DNA of 64,000 nucleotides from an uncultured bacterium (GCA_949298985.1 CASFYV010000026.1:210986-274985); one strand, 5' to 3'; positions 36,753 through 46,457 are shown, counted from the stretch's first letter. A program made the numbers and translations. The notes: generated by a model from the sequence alone, not told the origin.

Positions 36753-38186
36753 CTAAAAACCAGCAACTGCCGCTAAAATTGAAATAACAATATCTTTTGG
36801 CATATAAATACCAATAACAAAAGCTATAATAAGCATCGTAATTTGTGGTAAATACATTGTCCAACTAAGTTTTTCAACTTTTTCAACATCATCTTTATTA
36901 TCTGTGAATGACATTTTAATAACAGCTTTTCCTAAACCATATAACACAATTGTTAAAAGTAACAAGAAAACTACGCACATTAAGAAATGTCCTTTTAAAA
37001 ACATCGTCTTAACCATTAAAAATTCACTAATAAATAGAACAGAAGGCGGAAATGCAACAATTCCTAGAAAAGAAGCAATCCATAACCAACCGGTCATTCT
37101 ATCTTTCTTTAATAAACCTGTTACAGATTTAATTTTTTTAGTACCATACAATTCTAGCACATTTCCTGATGTTAAGAAGAATGAAGCTTTTATTAAAGAA
37201 TGACCAATCAAATGTATCATCGCAGCCAACATACCAATACCACCTAAGGCAGTGCCAATTGCTAAAATACCCATATTTTCAATAGAAGAATAAGCAAGCA
37301 TTCTTTTATAATTATTAATATGATAAACAAAAACGGCTGTTATAAATAGAGATAAAAATCCCATTGTAAATAACATAATTCTTGCATAACTATCACAACC
37401 GGATAAAACCATAACTCTAAACATATTTAAGATAACTAAAAATGCTGAATTTAAAAGAGTAGCTGAAAGCAATGCAGATATAGGAGAAGGAGCTTCTGCG
37501 TGTGCATCCGGCAACCAGAAATGAACAGGAGCTAACCCCATTTTTGTACCTATTCCGAATAAAATGAACACAAAAGATAATTTTAACCAGAATGGATTAA
37601 ATAAAACAGCATTATTATATAAATCAATATAGAATAAAGAATTCAAATTACCTGTTGCAACCGTTAATAAAATTATTCCAACAAAAGCTAAAGCAATACC
37701 GATGGAACAAATAAATACATATTTCCAAGCAGCTTCAATAGAATGTTTTGTTTTATGGAAATAAATTAAATACGCGCTTGCTAAAGTAGTACCTTCAATG
37801 AATACCCAAGAAACACCTAAATTTGTACTTAAAATAGCACCAGTCATAGAAAAAACAAAGAACAATAACATATAAGTATAATGTCTTAATTTTCTCGTAA
37901 GCGAACTGTCATTTCTTAAATATCCGTTATTATAAATTGCAACTGCTAAAAATACCATTGACATAACCATCAAAAATATTTTATTAGTAGCATCTACTGC
38001 AAAAAATTTACTAGCAGTCCACAGAGGAAGAAAATCTATATTTAAACATAAAGCTAAAGAAACAACGAAATGAACAATTGCGTATAAATTTACCATCCAA
38101 TTATTTAAAGCTCTATTTTTAAATATAAATAATATCAAACACGCTAAAAGCGGAAATAATAAAATTAAATTAATCATTGTATTCAT
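36753..38186 (-). CDS. Ehr/Hyf complex: HyfF/NuoN-like antiporter subunit
   Basis: A 477-residue membrane protein with about 14 helices, Mrp-antiporter type. HKTKHSIEAAWKYVFICSIGIALA, GTKMGLAPVHFWLPDAHAEAPSPISALLS and IHLIGHSLIKASFFLTSGNV carry the proton-path Lys and His residues and the conserved P-loop of helix 7-8. It is expected to move H+ or Na+ when the complex turns over. It overlaps the HyfE-like gene by 17 bp. Confidence 0.88.
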   Translation of the reverse strand: MNTMINLILLFPLLACLILFIFKNRALNNWMVNLYAIVHFVVSLALCLNIDFLPLWTASKFFAVDATNKIFLMVMSMVFLAVAIYNNGYLRNDSSLTRKLRHYTYMLLFFVFSMTGAILSTNLGVSWVFIEGTTLASAYLIYFHKTKHSIEAAWKYVFICSIGIALAFVGIILLTVATGNLNSLFYIDLYNNAVLFNPFWLKLSFVFILFGIGTKMGLAPVHFWLPDAHAEAPSPISALLSATLLNSAFLVILNMFRVMVLSGCDSYARIMLFTMGFLSLFITAVFVYHINNYKRMLAYSSIENMGILAIGTALGGIGMLAAMIHLIGHSLIKASFFLTSGNVLELYGTKKIKSVTGLLKKDRMTGWLWIASFLGIVAFPPSVLFISEFLMVKTMFLKGHFLMCVVFLLLLTIVLYGLGKAVIKMSFTDNKDDVEKVEKLSWTMYLPQITMLIIAFVIGIYMPKDIVISILAAVAGF

Positions 38187-38877
38187 AGTCCTTTAAATCT
38201 GATAATTGTGAAACTTCTAAATCTTCAAACTCATTATTAATTTCTTTAACCAACATTCCTAAAATGAATACTGCGATAAAGATATCTAATAAAACTCCCA
38301 TATTTACAATAATAGGCATTTCTTTTGCAACTGATAAAGACAATAGAAATATACCATTTTCCATTGTTATAAAACTTATAACATTGGATAAAACAGTATG
38401 TTTAATTGTAATAAGCCATAAGCTAGTAATAATAACAGCAATAGAAACACCAAAGTACATAGGAGAAACCAATCTAAATTCCGTAGCATGAATATTAGCA
38501 AGCATAAAACCAGCAAACAAAATCATACTAGAAATAAATAATGAATAAAAATGCGGAATATTAGCATCTGTATCTCTATGAGCGTGAGTTTTTCTCAAAA
38601 CCTTCTTTAAAAATATAGGAATTACAACTGCCTTAACAATTAAAGTCTCAACTATTACAAACAAAAAACCAATAATATGAGGCATATTTGCGATAATAGC
38701 ATCCGGAGTTGATATCATTCCAATATTAAACCAAGGTTCTTTTGCAAATCCAGTAAGACATACAAAGAACAATAACCAACCTTGAGCAACTAACATATTA
38801 ACATGAGCTAACAAACGACTGGTTGCAGCAATGTATATCATAGATAAGCCTAATAAAATTATAAATATGTTTTCCAT
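38170..38877 (-). CDS. Ehr/Hyf complex: HyfE-like membrane subunit
   Basis: A 235-residue protein with about seven helices. The C-terminal part (ITMENGIFLLSLSVAKEMPIIVNMGVLLDIFIAVFILGMLV) is NuoK-like, with the conserved Glu of the first NuoK helix (MENG). HyfE-type subunits are found only in group 4 hydrogenase-like complexes. Its 3' end overlaps the HyfF-like gene. Confidence 0.8.
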   Translation of the reverse strand: MENIFIILLGLSMIYIAATSRLLAHVNMLVAQGWLLFFVCLTGFAKEPWFNIGMISTPDAIIANMPHIIGFLFVIVETLIVKAVVIPIFLKKVLRKTHAHRDTDANIPHFYSLFISSMILFAGFMLANIHATEFRLVSPMYFGVSIAVIITSLWLITIKHTVLSNVISFITMENGIFLLSLSVAKEMPIIVNMGVLLDIFIAVFILGMLVKEINNEFEDLEVSQLSDLKDYEYND

Positions 38878-38929
38878 AATATCTATATTTACCTCTTATT
38901 TTACCTTTTTACATTACTTTACTACTATA

Positions 38930-39847
38930 CTATCCCCCATAAACCCTATACGTAACTAACGCAAGAATTAAGAGAGCAGTAAGAGTCATAACAAATATGA
39001 ATTCAAAAACGTGTGTCATTCTAAATCTTGCCATTGAAGACTCAACAATACCAACGACAATTGACAACACAAAAATAACAGCAACAAATGCTAAAATAGC
39101 TTGCCAACCTACTAAAGACGCTGGAATTACAAGATTAGCAATCAATGCTTGAAATAACAACATCTTTATAGCAGAAGCCCAAGTGATCAAACCTAAATCC
39201 ATACCTGAATTATCTAGAATCATAACTTCATGAATCATAGTTAATTCTAAGTGAGTAGTAGGATCATCAACAGGAACTCTACAACATTCAATTAATAACA
39301 TAATAAATAAAGTAACTGCCAAAAGAGCAATTATCATAATTCCATATACACCTGCATTTTCTAAAATCAATCTTAAATTTCCAAAAGAAAAATGACCGGT
39401 TAAAGCAACTACAGATGCCATCGCAATAAAGAAAGCTGGTTCTACAATAGTAGAAAAGCAAGCTTCTCTTGCAGCACCCATACCTTCAAAACTACTTCCT
39501 GTATCCATTGCTGAAAGCAATGCGAAAAATTTACCCAAACTTAATGAATATGCAAATATTATAAATGCACAAGGAACATTTATAATAGACATTCCACCTG
39601 CCATAGGTACAAATAATGCAGCAAATATAGTTGTTGCAAAACCTACTATCGGTGCAAATTTAAATACCCAAGATGTAGTATTACTTATTACAAAATCCTT
39701 TTTCATTAGTCTTATGAAATCCCAAAGCGGCTGAAATATACTAACCCCTTTACGACCGGCAAAAAAAGCTTTTGTCTTTTTTATAACACCAATCATTAAG
39801 AATGGAGCAAATAATAAAATTAATATATTAAATAATAATGTAATCAT
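38930..39847 (-). CDS. Ehr/Hyf complex: HyfC/NuoH-like membrane subunit
   Basis: A 305-residue protein with about eight helices. AGRKGVSIFQPLWDFIRLMKK, then ECCRVPVDDPTTHLELTMIHEVMILD is the conserved acidic loop of NuoH/HyfC that contacts the hydrophilic arm. AGGAG precedes the ATG and the gap to the HyfB-like gene is 9 bp. It anchors the catalytic module to the antiporter subunits. Confidence 0.9.
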   Translation of the reverse strand: MITLLFNILILLFAPFLMIGVIKKTKAFFAGRKGVSIFQPLWDFIRLMKKDFVISNTTSWVFKFAPIVGFATTIFAALFVPMAGGMSIINVPCAFIIFAYSLSLGKFFALLSAMDTGSSFEGMGAAREACFSTIVEPAFFIAMASVVALTGHFSFGNLRLILENAGVYGIMIIALLAVTLFIMLLIECCRVPVDDPTTHLELTMIHEVMILDNSGMDLGLITWASAIKMLLFQALIANLVIPASLVGWQAILAFVAVIFVLSIVVGIVESSMARFRMTHVFEFIFVMTLTALLILALVTYRVYGG

Positions 39848-39856
39848 CTTTCACTC

Positions 39857-41839
39857 CTATCCAAAATATATCATTCCAATTATTGCTAAAACTAGGAAAA
39901 TTAAACCATACAAAATGTATTGCTGAATATTACCACTTTGAATTCTTTCAAATTTTGATAAAAATCTTTCATCCCACTTTAATATAGGTTTAACAATATA
40001 AGCTTCTTCTATATCTTCAATATCTTGTTCATAATGAGCTTCACTAGGGAACAAGTCCTTAGGTTTCTTAATATGAGTAACTCTTTTAAACAAAGGTTTT
40101 AAAGTTGATAAGAATAAACTTACATAAGAAGCTCCAGTATATTGAACATGAGAATTGCCTCTATTATATCCGCACCCCCAAGTTGTATGTTCTTCAACTT
40201 TCTTTCTTGCAAAAAGCTTAACACAAAACATAACAACTATAAGAACTGTCAATATAAAGAAACAAACAGCTAAAATTTGCATCATATTAATAACAGCTAT
40301 AGGTAGCATAAAACAAGGAGCTTGAACAAACATACTTATAGGACCAAGTAATAGTGCCACAAAGAATTGAGGCATCAAACCAATAACAAGAGCGAATAAT
40401 GCCAACATTGCCATTGGAATCCACATACATTTAGCAACATCACCTTCTACTTTATTATAAATACCTTCTTCTCTAGGTTGACCTAAAAAAGTAATACTAA
40501 CAGCTTTTGTAAAACATAGCATAGCCATAGTACCAACCATTGCAAGACCAGCAATTGCCAATACTAATGTAATAAATAAAGCTGTGTTACCACCAATTGT
40601 TCCTTTTAACATGCCAAAGTAAATCAAAAATTCACTAACAAAACCGTTAAAAGAAGGTAAACCACATATTGCAATTGCACCGATTATAAATAAAGTTGCA
40701 GTATTAGGCATTTTCTTAATTAATCCGCCTAAAACTTCCATATCTCTTGTATGAGTTTTGTTATAAACAGAACCTGCACCAAAGAACATTAATTCCTTAA
40801 ATATAGAGTGGTTTAAAATATGTAAAATACCACCTACAAAACCAAGCATTGCCACTAGAGGTTGATTATAAGTTAAACCAATCAAACCTAAACCGATACC
40901 TAAACCGATAATACCAATGTTTTCAATACTTGAATAAGCTAGTAATTTTTTTAAATCTCTTTGAGCTAAAGCATATAAAATACCATACATAGCAGTCACC
41001 AATGCTACGATAAATACAGTATAAGCAACATATTTTGAAGGAGTACCCATCAAAGTAATCACCCTTAAAATACCATAAATACCAGTTTTAATCATAACTC
41101 CTGACATAATCCCTGAAACATGACTAGGAGCTGCTGGGTGAGCATCTGGTAACCAATTATGGAATGGTACAAATCCAGCCTTTATACCAAAACCTAAAAA
41201 GGCTAAGAAAAACACTATATTTGCAAACTGTTCATTAGTTTGTAAAACATTTGCAAAATCACTAAAAGTTAAACTATCTGCTTGAATATTTAACATAACA
41301 AAAGCTGCAATTATAAAAATTACAGATAAATGCATATAAACTAAATATTTAATACCTGCAGATAAAACTTCTTTCTTCTCACCTTCAAAAATAACAAGAA
41401 AGAATGATGAAAGTGACATTAATTCCCAAACAATTAAGAAAAATAAAGCATTCTGAACTGTTACAACTAATATCATTGACATAACTAACATCATTAAAAA
41501 GAAACAATGTGAAGAAATGTTCATTCCTTTTTCAAAATAAGGTTTCATGTATCCATTTGCATACACTGTGCCTAAAAAACTCATTGTTGAAATTACCAAT
41601 ACAAAAAATGCTGATAAAGGATCAACAACGAAACTTACATCACCAAAAATTGGTGACATATAAATTGATTTACTAATAGGACTTCCTGTTAACAAAACTG
41701 TTAACGAAGGAATCCATAGCATTACTGTAGAAATAAATGTGAAAATAGAGCATACTTTAAATTTTGCTCTGTCCTTTACTACAATTGAGAGTAATGCACC
41801 CAAAAGTAGTAGAATCATTGATAAAAAATAAATTTTCAT
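39857..41839 (-). CDS. Ehr/Hyf complex: HyfB/NuoL-like antiporter subunit
   Basis: A 660-residue membrane protein, first gene of the complex operon, with about 16 helices. The Mrp/NuoL signatures are clear: GIKAGFVPFHNWLPDAHPAAPSHVSGIMSGVMIKTG and AYSSIENIGIIGLGIGLGLIG. It ends with an extra C-terminal cytoplasmic segment (HIKKPKDLFPSEAHYEQDIEDIEEAY) and a final helix, as in HyfB. The Shine-Dalgarno is weak. The six genes run HyfB, C, E, F, G, I on one strand. Confidence 0.9.
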   Translation of the reverse strand: MKIYFLSMILLLLGALLSIVVKDRAKFKVCSIFTFISTVMLWIPSLTVLLTGSPISKSIYMSPIFGDVSFVVDPLSAFFVLVISTMSFLGTVYANGYMKPYFEKGMNISSHCFFLMMLVMSMILVVTVQNALFFLIVWELMSLSSFFLVIFEGEKKEVLSAGIKYLVYMHLSVIFIIAAFVMLNIQADSLTFSDFANVLQTNEQFANIVFFLAFLGFGIKAGFVPFHNWLPDAHPAAPSHVSGIMSGVMIKTGIYGILRVITLMGTPSKYVAYTVFIVALVTAMYGILYALAQRDLKKLLAYSSIENIGIIGLGIGLGLIGLTYNQPLVAMLGFVGGILHILNHSIFKELMFFGAGSVYNKTHTRDMEVLGGLIKKMPNTATLFIIGAIAICGLPSFNGFVSEFLIYFGMLKGTIGGNTALFITLVLAIAGLAMVGTMAMLCFTKAVSITFLGQPREEGIYNKVEGDVAKCMWIPMAMLALFALVIGLMPQFFVALLLGPISMFVQAPCFMLPIAVINMMQILAVCFFILTVLIVVMFCVKLFARKKVEEHTTWGCGYNRGNSHVQYTGASYVSLFLSTLKPLFKRVTHIKKPKDLFPSEAHYEQDIEDIEEAYIVKPILKWDERFLSKFERIQSGNIQQYILYGLIFLVLAIIGMIYFG

Positions 41840-41933
41840 AACTATTTACATTCCCAAAACTACTTTATACTATTTTTCCAAATACCGTTATATTGCTAAC
41901 AAAAATAAATTTCAAGAGGGAAATTAAAACAAA

Positions 41934-41962
41934 AAAAAACGCTTCTAAAAGAAGCGTTTTTT
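41934..41962. terminator. Intrinsic terminator between flagellar and Ehr operons
   Basis: Stem of 12 bp (41934-41945 and 41951-41962) with loop TAAAA; ends the flagellar operon transcript before the Ehr operon on the same strand. Confidence 0.85.
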
Positions 41963-41979
41963 ATTCAATAAAACCTAAT

Positions 41980-42423
41980 TTATCTACCAATTTCAGTAGC
42001 CTTAGAAGCCATTGCTTTCGATATATTAACCAAAGCTAAGTTAGCTTCATAAGCCCTTTGAGCCATAATCGCATCAGCCATATCAACCATTGCATTAACA
42101 TTAGAAGCTCTAATATACCCATTAGCATCCGCATCAGGATGTCCCGGAGAATAAATCCTTTCACCAACAGTTGGATCTTCTACGCAACCGTTAAAAGTTA
42201 CTCCACCTTGAAGATAAGGTAAAGTACCAGTTCCAAATACATCATTTTTCATTGTATTCATAAGCCCATGAAAAGAAATATCTTCAGTAGCATTAAGCAC
42301 AGGAATCTTTCTAACGTAATTTGGAGTATCTACGTTTGCAATGTTCTTCGCATGAATATCTAATCTCAAACCATGAGTCTTTAAAGCATTTGAGCCAATA
42401 TTTATAGATTCCATTATACTCAT
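41980..42423 (-). CDS. flgC: Flagellar basal-body rod protein FlgC
   Basis: A 147-residue protein. ALKTHGLRLDIHAKNIANVDTPNYVRK is the N-terminal rod-protein motif, and VNAMVDMADAIMAQRAYEANLALVNISKAM the C-terminal one; together they form the coiled-coil D0 region. FlgC is one of the proximal rod components exported by the flagellar type III apparatus. The start at 42423 follows GAGAGG; an in-frame ATG at 42450 has no ribosome site. Confidence 0.93.
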   Translation of the reverse strand: MSIMESINIGSNALKTHGLRLDIHAKNIANVDTPNYVRKIPVLNATEDISFHGLMNTMKNDVFGTGTLPYLQGGVTFNGCVEDPTVGERIYSPGHPDADANGYIRASNVNAMVDMADAIMAQRAYEANLALVNISKAMASKATEIGR

Positions 42424-42454
42424 AATAAACCTCTCTTTCGAAGTATTCAACTAA

Positions 42455-42805
42455 TTATTTTCCGACATTAATAACAGTTTTCATTTCAGTTATTATATTT
42501 GACATTCTTCTTGTTGCCATAGTGTAGAGAATAGAATTTTTTTGCATTTCCGTTAATTCTTCTGCAATATCTATTTCCTTACTTCTTCTATCTTCAATAA
42601 CCCCAGAAGGTCCAAGTTCTGTAGAAAGTTTTGTTTCTAAAGGACTATTCATAGAACCTAAATATTGAGAAAAATCTATATCTCTTCTTACATAACCAGG
42701 AGTATCAACATTTGCAACATTAGAACCCAAAGCTCTCTGTCTTTGAGATATCAAATCTAACATTAAATTAGTTTTACTCATTGAATCAATACTTGTAAAA
42801 GTCAT
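42455..42805 (-). CDS. flgB: Flagellar basal-body rod protein FlgB
   Basis: A 116-residue protein, proximal rod. RQRALGSNVANVDTPGYVRRDIDF is the rod motif, and the C-terminal helix MQKNSILYTMATRRMSNIITEMKTVINVG matches FlgB. AGGATG precedes the ATG. It lies between the hook-basal body paralogue and flgC; the operon order here is two FlgF/G-type genes, flgB, flgC. Confidence 0.92.
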   Translation of the reverse strand: MTFTSIDSMSKTNLMLDLISQRQRALGSNVANVDTPGYVRRDIDFSQYLGSMNSPLETKLSTELGPSGVIEDRRSKEIDIAEELTEMQKNSILYTMATRRMSNIITEMKTVINVGK

Positions 42806-42817
42806 AAATTATTCATC

Positions 42818-43528
42818 CTATTCTCTTATATTAATAGCTTTGTTATACATATCATCAGCTACTTTCATTAAATTCATACTCGCAATCATAGAAGTATTTA
42901 ATCTCATCAAATCATTTAATTCATCATAAATATTTGTATTAGAAACTTCTGTAGCATATTGTTTGATATTGCCTTCTTTTATAATTTTTGGAGCTCCAGA
43001 CTCATCATTATAAACCATTTTATTATTATGACCTTGCTCTAAAGCCTCTGGACAATCAAATTGTACAATAGGTATTGTACCTATTTTTTCAGGAAGAGAA
43101 CCAGAATTATCATAATTTATAACATCACCATTCGGTTTAATTTCAAATTTATAAGAGTTTGCGGGAATTTTAATACCATCACCAACCATCCAATCATCGA
43201 CAGTCATTAAATACCCATTTTCACCTCTTTTTAAAGCTCCATCACGTGTATACTGAATTTCACCCTCTGGAGAAACTACAGGGATATAACCTTCACCATC
43301 AATCGCAATATCATAAGGATTTGTAGATGTTCTAATAGAACCTTTTAAAGCATTAGTTCTTATAGCTCCATCAACATACCCATCTTCTCTTAAAATTTGT
43401 TCAAAACGAGAGGTTTTATATGCGGCAGTATTATAATTAGCAAGGTTATTAGCAACATAACCAAGTTTTTCAAATTGCATAGTAGCATTATTAATACTTT
43501 TTCTAACCACAGCTTGCATATTATACAT
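42818..43528 (-). CDS. Flagellar hook-basal body protein, FlgF/FlgG type (second copy)
   Basis: A 236-residue protein. KLGYVANNLANYNTAAYKTSRF is the N-terminal rod/hook motif and NIYDELNDLMRLNTSMIASMNLMKVADDMYNKAIN the C-terminal helix. The core DIAIDGEGYIPVVSPEGEIQYTRDGAL is shared by FlgF and FlgG. Together with the upstream paralogue it gives the FlgF/FlgG pair, but which is which is not clear. AGGAGG precedes the ATG. Confidence 0.85.
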   Translation of the reverse strand: MYNMQAVVRKSINNATMQFEKLGYVANNLANYNTAAYKTSRFEQILREDGYVDGAIRTNALKGSIRTSTNPYDIAIDGEGYIPVVSPEGEIQYTRDGALKRGENGYLMTVDDWMVGDGIKIPANSYKFEIKPNGDVINYDNSGSLPEKIGTIPIVQFDCPEALEQGHNNKMVYNDESGAPKIIKEGNIKQYATEVSNTNIYDELNDLMRLNTSMIASMNLMKVADDMYNKAINIRE

Positions 43529-43537
43529 AAAAACCTC

Positions 43538-44236
43538 CTATGATACCGAACCTAACTGACTTATAACTTTTTGCAAATTAGCACTTTCTATAAGAAAAAT
43601 TTGCCTATTTGCTTCAAAATTTCTTACAACAGGTTTAACTGCTAAAAATTCATTCTGCAATGTAACATTTGAATACTCATTATACCCTTGCTTAACATCA
43701 GGAGAAAGAACAGCCATACCGTTAGCATCAACAATTCCTAAATATCCGACATCAACAAGTTTTTCAGAATCCTTATCAAAAACTGAAATCTTACCTTTAG
43801 AATTAACAATAACTTCTGAAGGATTATCAGGAACAATCGGTAATTTAATAGGCATCCCTGTATCTGATAAAACTGGATTATCTTCTAAATTTAATAAATT
43901 ACCTAATTTATCAAGTTTAAATCGTCCATCACGTGTAAGCTGAACTCCTTGAGAAGTTTGAATTTGAAAATAACCTTTATTCGCCATAGAAATATCTAAA
44001 GGATTCTTTGAAACCATAATTCTACCGACTTTGTCATCAACAGTTTGAGAAAGGCCATGAACTCCAATATATTCAGTAAATGAAGAAACTACAGGCTCTC
44101 TTCTTTGATATCCTACTTTATCAAAACCTGCAACATTTTCATTTATCATACCAAGAATTTCACTTTGAACATGCATAGCTCTAATAGAAGCCTTAATGCC
44201 TTGTTCACAAAATCTTACACCGCCATTGATTTGCAT
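43538..44236 (-). CDS. Flagellar hook-basal body protein, FlgF/FlgG type (first copy)
   Basis: A 232-residue protein opening the rod operon. EILGMINENVAGFDKVGYQRREPV replaces the usual NNLANxxTxGYK, so it is somewhat divergent. PLDISMANKGYFQIQTSQGVQLTRDGRFKLDKLGNL is the hook-basal body core, and NRQIFLIESANLQKVISQLGS the end. GAGG lies upstream of the ATG, and the 12-nt motif at 44255-44266 is placed like a promoter. Confidence 0.82.
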   Translation of the reverse strand: MQINGGVRFCEQGIKASIRAMHVQSEILGMINENVAGFDKVGYQRREPVVSSFTEYIGVHGLSQTVDDKVGRIMVSKNPLDISMANKGYFQIQTSQGVQLTRDGRFKLDKLGNLLNLEDNPVLSDTGMPIKLPIVPDNPSEVIVNSKGKISVFDKDSEKLVDVGYLGIVDANGMAVLSPDVKQGYNEYSNVTLQNEFLAVKPVVRNFEANRQIFLIESANLQKVISQLGSVS

Positions 44237-44254
44237 AGTTGTACCTCATTTTTC

Positions 44255-44266
44255 AAGTTAGACGGA
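44255..44266 (-). promoter_or_regulatory. Candidate flagellar-type promoter element, copy 2
   Basis: On the minus strand TCCGTCTAACTT, ending 18 nt before the ATG at 44236. A TAAAG (sigma-28 -35-like) lies 17 nt upstream. Same sequence and same spacing as 24548-24559. Confidence 0.5.
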
Positions 44267-44405
44267 AAAATAATATAACCACTTTAGAAAATAATTATAA
44301 AATCATCCGTTTAATGTAGATTTGATAAATTTTTAATGAGAAATTATGAAAAGTCAAAAAATTATGTTGACAATAAAAAATGTTTTATATAATATAGAAT
44401 TTGAC

Positions 44406-44477
44406 GCCGGTATAGCTCAACGGTAGAGCAACGGTTTTGTAAACCGTAGGTTGTAGGTTCGATTCCTATTACCGGCT
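44406..44477 (+). tRNA. tRNA-Thr (anticodon TGT)
   Basis: 72 nt, acceptor GCCGGTA/TACCGGC, D-arm GCTCAACGGTAGAGC, anticodon loop TTTGTAA, T-arm GTAGGTTCGATTCCTAT. CCA is not encoded. Confidence 0.95.
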
Positions 44478-44507
44478 TTTTTTAATTAAAGCCCTTGGCT
44501 GCATTAA

Positions 44508-44579
44508 GCCTTTGTGGCGCAGGGGTAGCGCACTCCCTTGGTAAGGGAGAGGCCACGGGTTCAAATCCCGTCAAAGGCA
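44508..44579 (+). tRNA. tRNA-Thr (anticodon GGT)
   Basis: 72 nt, acceptor GCCTTTG/CAAAGGC, anticodon stem CTCCC/GGGAG with loop TTGGTAA, T-loop GGGTTCAAATCCC. CCA not encoded. It partners the TGT isoacceptor just upstream. Confidence 0.95.
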
Positions 44580-44601
44580 AATTTTAATGAAAATTTAATA
44601 T

Positions 44602-44688
<87 letters not shown>

Positions 44689-44691
44689 TTT

Positions 44692-44719
44692 AAGAGATTT
44701 CCTATTGGAAGTCTTTTTT
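44692..44719 (+). terminator. Intrinsic terminator of the tRNA cluster
   Basis: 11-bp stem (44692-44702 and 44707-44717, two G-U pairs) followed by a T-run. Confidence 0.75.
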
Positions 44720-44736
44720 GTTTAAAGGGTGAGATG

Positions 44737-44850
44737 AAAAGCACCGCCGGTGGTTCGAGCGGGAGCGAGCTGAGGCTGGAGAAATTTGCAAAATATGAAA
44801 TATTGCAGCAAATTTCGGAATTGCCGTTATTAGCGAGCGACCAAGACAAT
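44737..44850. other. GC-richer, structured spacer between tRNA-Tyr and pyk
   Basis: About 110 bp with much higher G+C than the surroundings (CCGCCGGTGGTTCGAGCGGG, GCGAGCGACC). It contains an inverted repeat: AAATTTGC at 44782-44789 pairs with GCAAATTT at 44808-44815, with an inner AATAT/ATATT stem. There is no convincing ORF; open frames here run through the tRNA. Confidence 0.5.
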
Positions 44851-44927
44851 CTATCCTACTTCTATCAAAAATCGACAATATCACTTTTTAATGATATTAT
44901 AAAATATATAAATAAGGAGAAATATAA

Positions 44928-46379
44928 ATGGCTATGAATCAATCTAAAGAAATAAAAACTAAAATTGTTGCAACATTGGGCCCTAAAACTTCTGATTATG
45001 AAATGATAAAAAAATTAATTAAAGCCGGAGCTAGCATGTTCAGATTAAATACTTCTCATGGAAACGAAGAAGGTCATGCCAGCAACATAAAACTAATACG
45101 TCAAATATCACAAGAAAAAAACATTTTTATTCCTATATTAGTAGATTTACAAGGACCTAAAATAAGAGTTGGGAATATAAAAGAAGCTATCTCTATTAAA
45201 GAAGGAGATGAAATTGTTTTAAAAGCAAGTACAGAAATTAATAATCCAAATTTCATTCCTGTAGATTATGAAGGAATTGCAAAAGATGTTAAAATTGGAG
45301 ATAAAATATTACTTGATGATGGTAATGTAGGTTTAGAAGTTAAAGATATAAAAAACGAAGAAGTATATACAAAAGTTTTATATGGAACTGTAATAAAACC
45401 AAGAAAAGGAATAAACCTTCCGGGTTCAACAGCCAGTCTTAAAGCTGTAACCGAAAGAGATATAGAATTCATAAGATTTGCAGTTGAATATGATATTGAT
45501 TATATAGCATTATCATTTGTAAGAGAAGCAAAAGATATAGAAATCGCACAAAAATATATCAAAAATTTTGGAGGAAATATTCCAATAATCGCCAAGATAG
45601 AAAAGCCACAAGCAGTAGAAAATCTTGAAGAAATCATAAAAATAGCAGACGGAATAATGGTCGCAAGAGGTGATCTAGGTATTGAAATGTCACCGGAAGA
45701 AGTTCCTATTGTTCAAAAATACATTGTAGATAAAACAATTCGAGAACGTAAAGTTTGCATTGTTGCAACTCAAATGTTAGAATCAATGATAGAAAATCCA
45801 ATACCAACAAGAGCAGAGGCTAGTGACGTTGCAAATGCAATTTTAGATGGTACAGATGCAATAATGTTATCTGGAGAAACTGCTATGGGTAAACATCCTG
45901 TAGAAGCAGTTCAAATGATGAAAAAAATAGCAACAAACATTGAGAAGTGTAATTTTTGTCTTTCTAATTTAGATTTAGAAATAAACGATAACTATGAACT
46001 TTCTCCACAAGCAATTTCAAATGCTGCTATAAAAATGGCGGAAGATTTACAAGCAAAAGCAATAATGGCATTTACTCATAGTGGTTATACGCCACGTCTG
46101 CTTTCAAAATTAAGACCTAGTGTTCCTATTATTGCAATTTCAGATTCTGAATCTACCTGCCGTAGATTAAATTTATATTGGGACATATTTGTTGATTATA
46201 AAGAATGGGATACAGTACTTGATGCAGATTTACTTACAAAAATTGATGAATATATCCTAACAAAAACTAAATTCAAAAAAGGAGAACGTATTATAATTAT
46301 TGGTTCAATACCTAAACTAATAACAGGAAGAACAAATTTTATAAGAGTCCATAGAATTGGAGCTCCAATCGAAAAGTAA
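44928..46379 (+). CDS. pyk: Pyruvate kinase
   Basis: A 483-residue glycolytic enzyme (PEP + ADP to pyruvate + ATP). KIVATLGPKTSDYEMIKKLIKAGASMFRLNTSHG, IPIIAKIEKPQAVENLEEII, DGIMVARGDLGIE and QMLESMI with TRAEASDVANAILDGTDAIMLSGETAMGKHP are the classic active-site blocks. A normal regulatory C-terminal domain follows. AAGGAG lies 7 nt before the ATG. Confidence 0.95.
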   Translation: MAMNQSKEIKTKIVATLGPKTSDYEMIKKLIKAGASMFRLNTSHGNEEGHASNIKLIRQISQEKNIFIPILVDLQGPKIRVGNIKEAISIKEGDEIVLKASTEINNPNFIPVDYEGIAKDVKIGDKILLDDGNVGLEVKDIKNEEVYTKVLYGTVIKPRKGINLPGSTASLKAVTERDIEFIRFAVEYDIDYIALSFVREAKDIEIAQKYIKNFGGNIPIIAKIEKPQAVENLEEIIKIADGIMVARGDLGIEMSPEEVPIVQKYIVDKTIRERKVCIVATQMLESMIENPIPTRAEASDVANAILDGTDAIMLSGETAMGKHPVEAVQMMKKIATNIEKCNFCLSNLDLEINDNYELSPQAISNAAIKMAEDLQAKAIMAFTHSGYTPRLLSKLRPSVPIIAISDSESTCRRLNLYWDIFVDYKEWDTVLDADLLTKIDEYILTKTKFKKGERIIIIGSIPKLITGRTNFIRVHRIGAPIEK

Positions 46380-46457
46380 AGATTTTAATTGACCTTTATT
46401 TTTTACAAATTACAATATATAAATCTAATGTGTGTATCAGATTTTAAAGGAGAAAAA

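Noticed and set aside
34462..41839. Genuine Ni-Fe hydrogenase or respiratory complex I
   Set aside because: The large subunit lacks the CxxC pairs, and the HyfE-type subunit plus missing NuoA/E/F/G exclude complex I.
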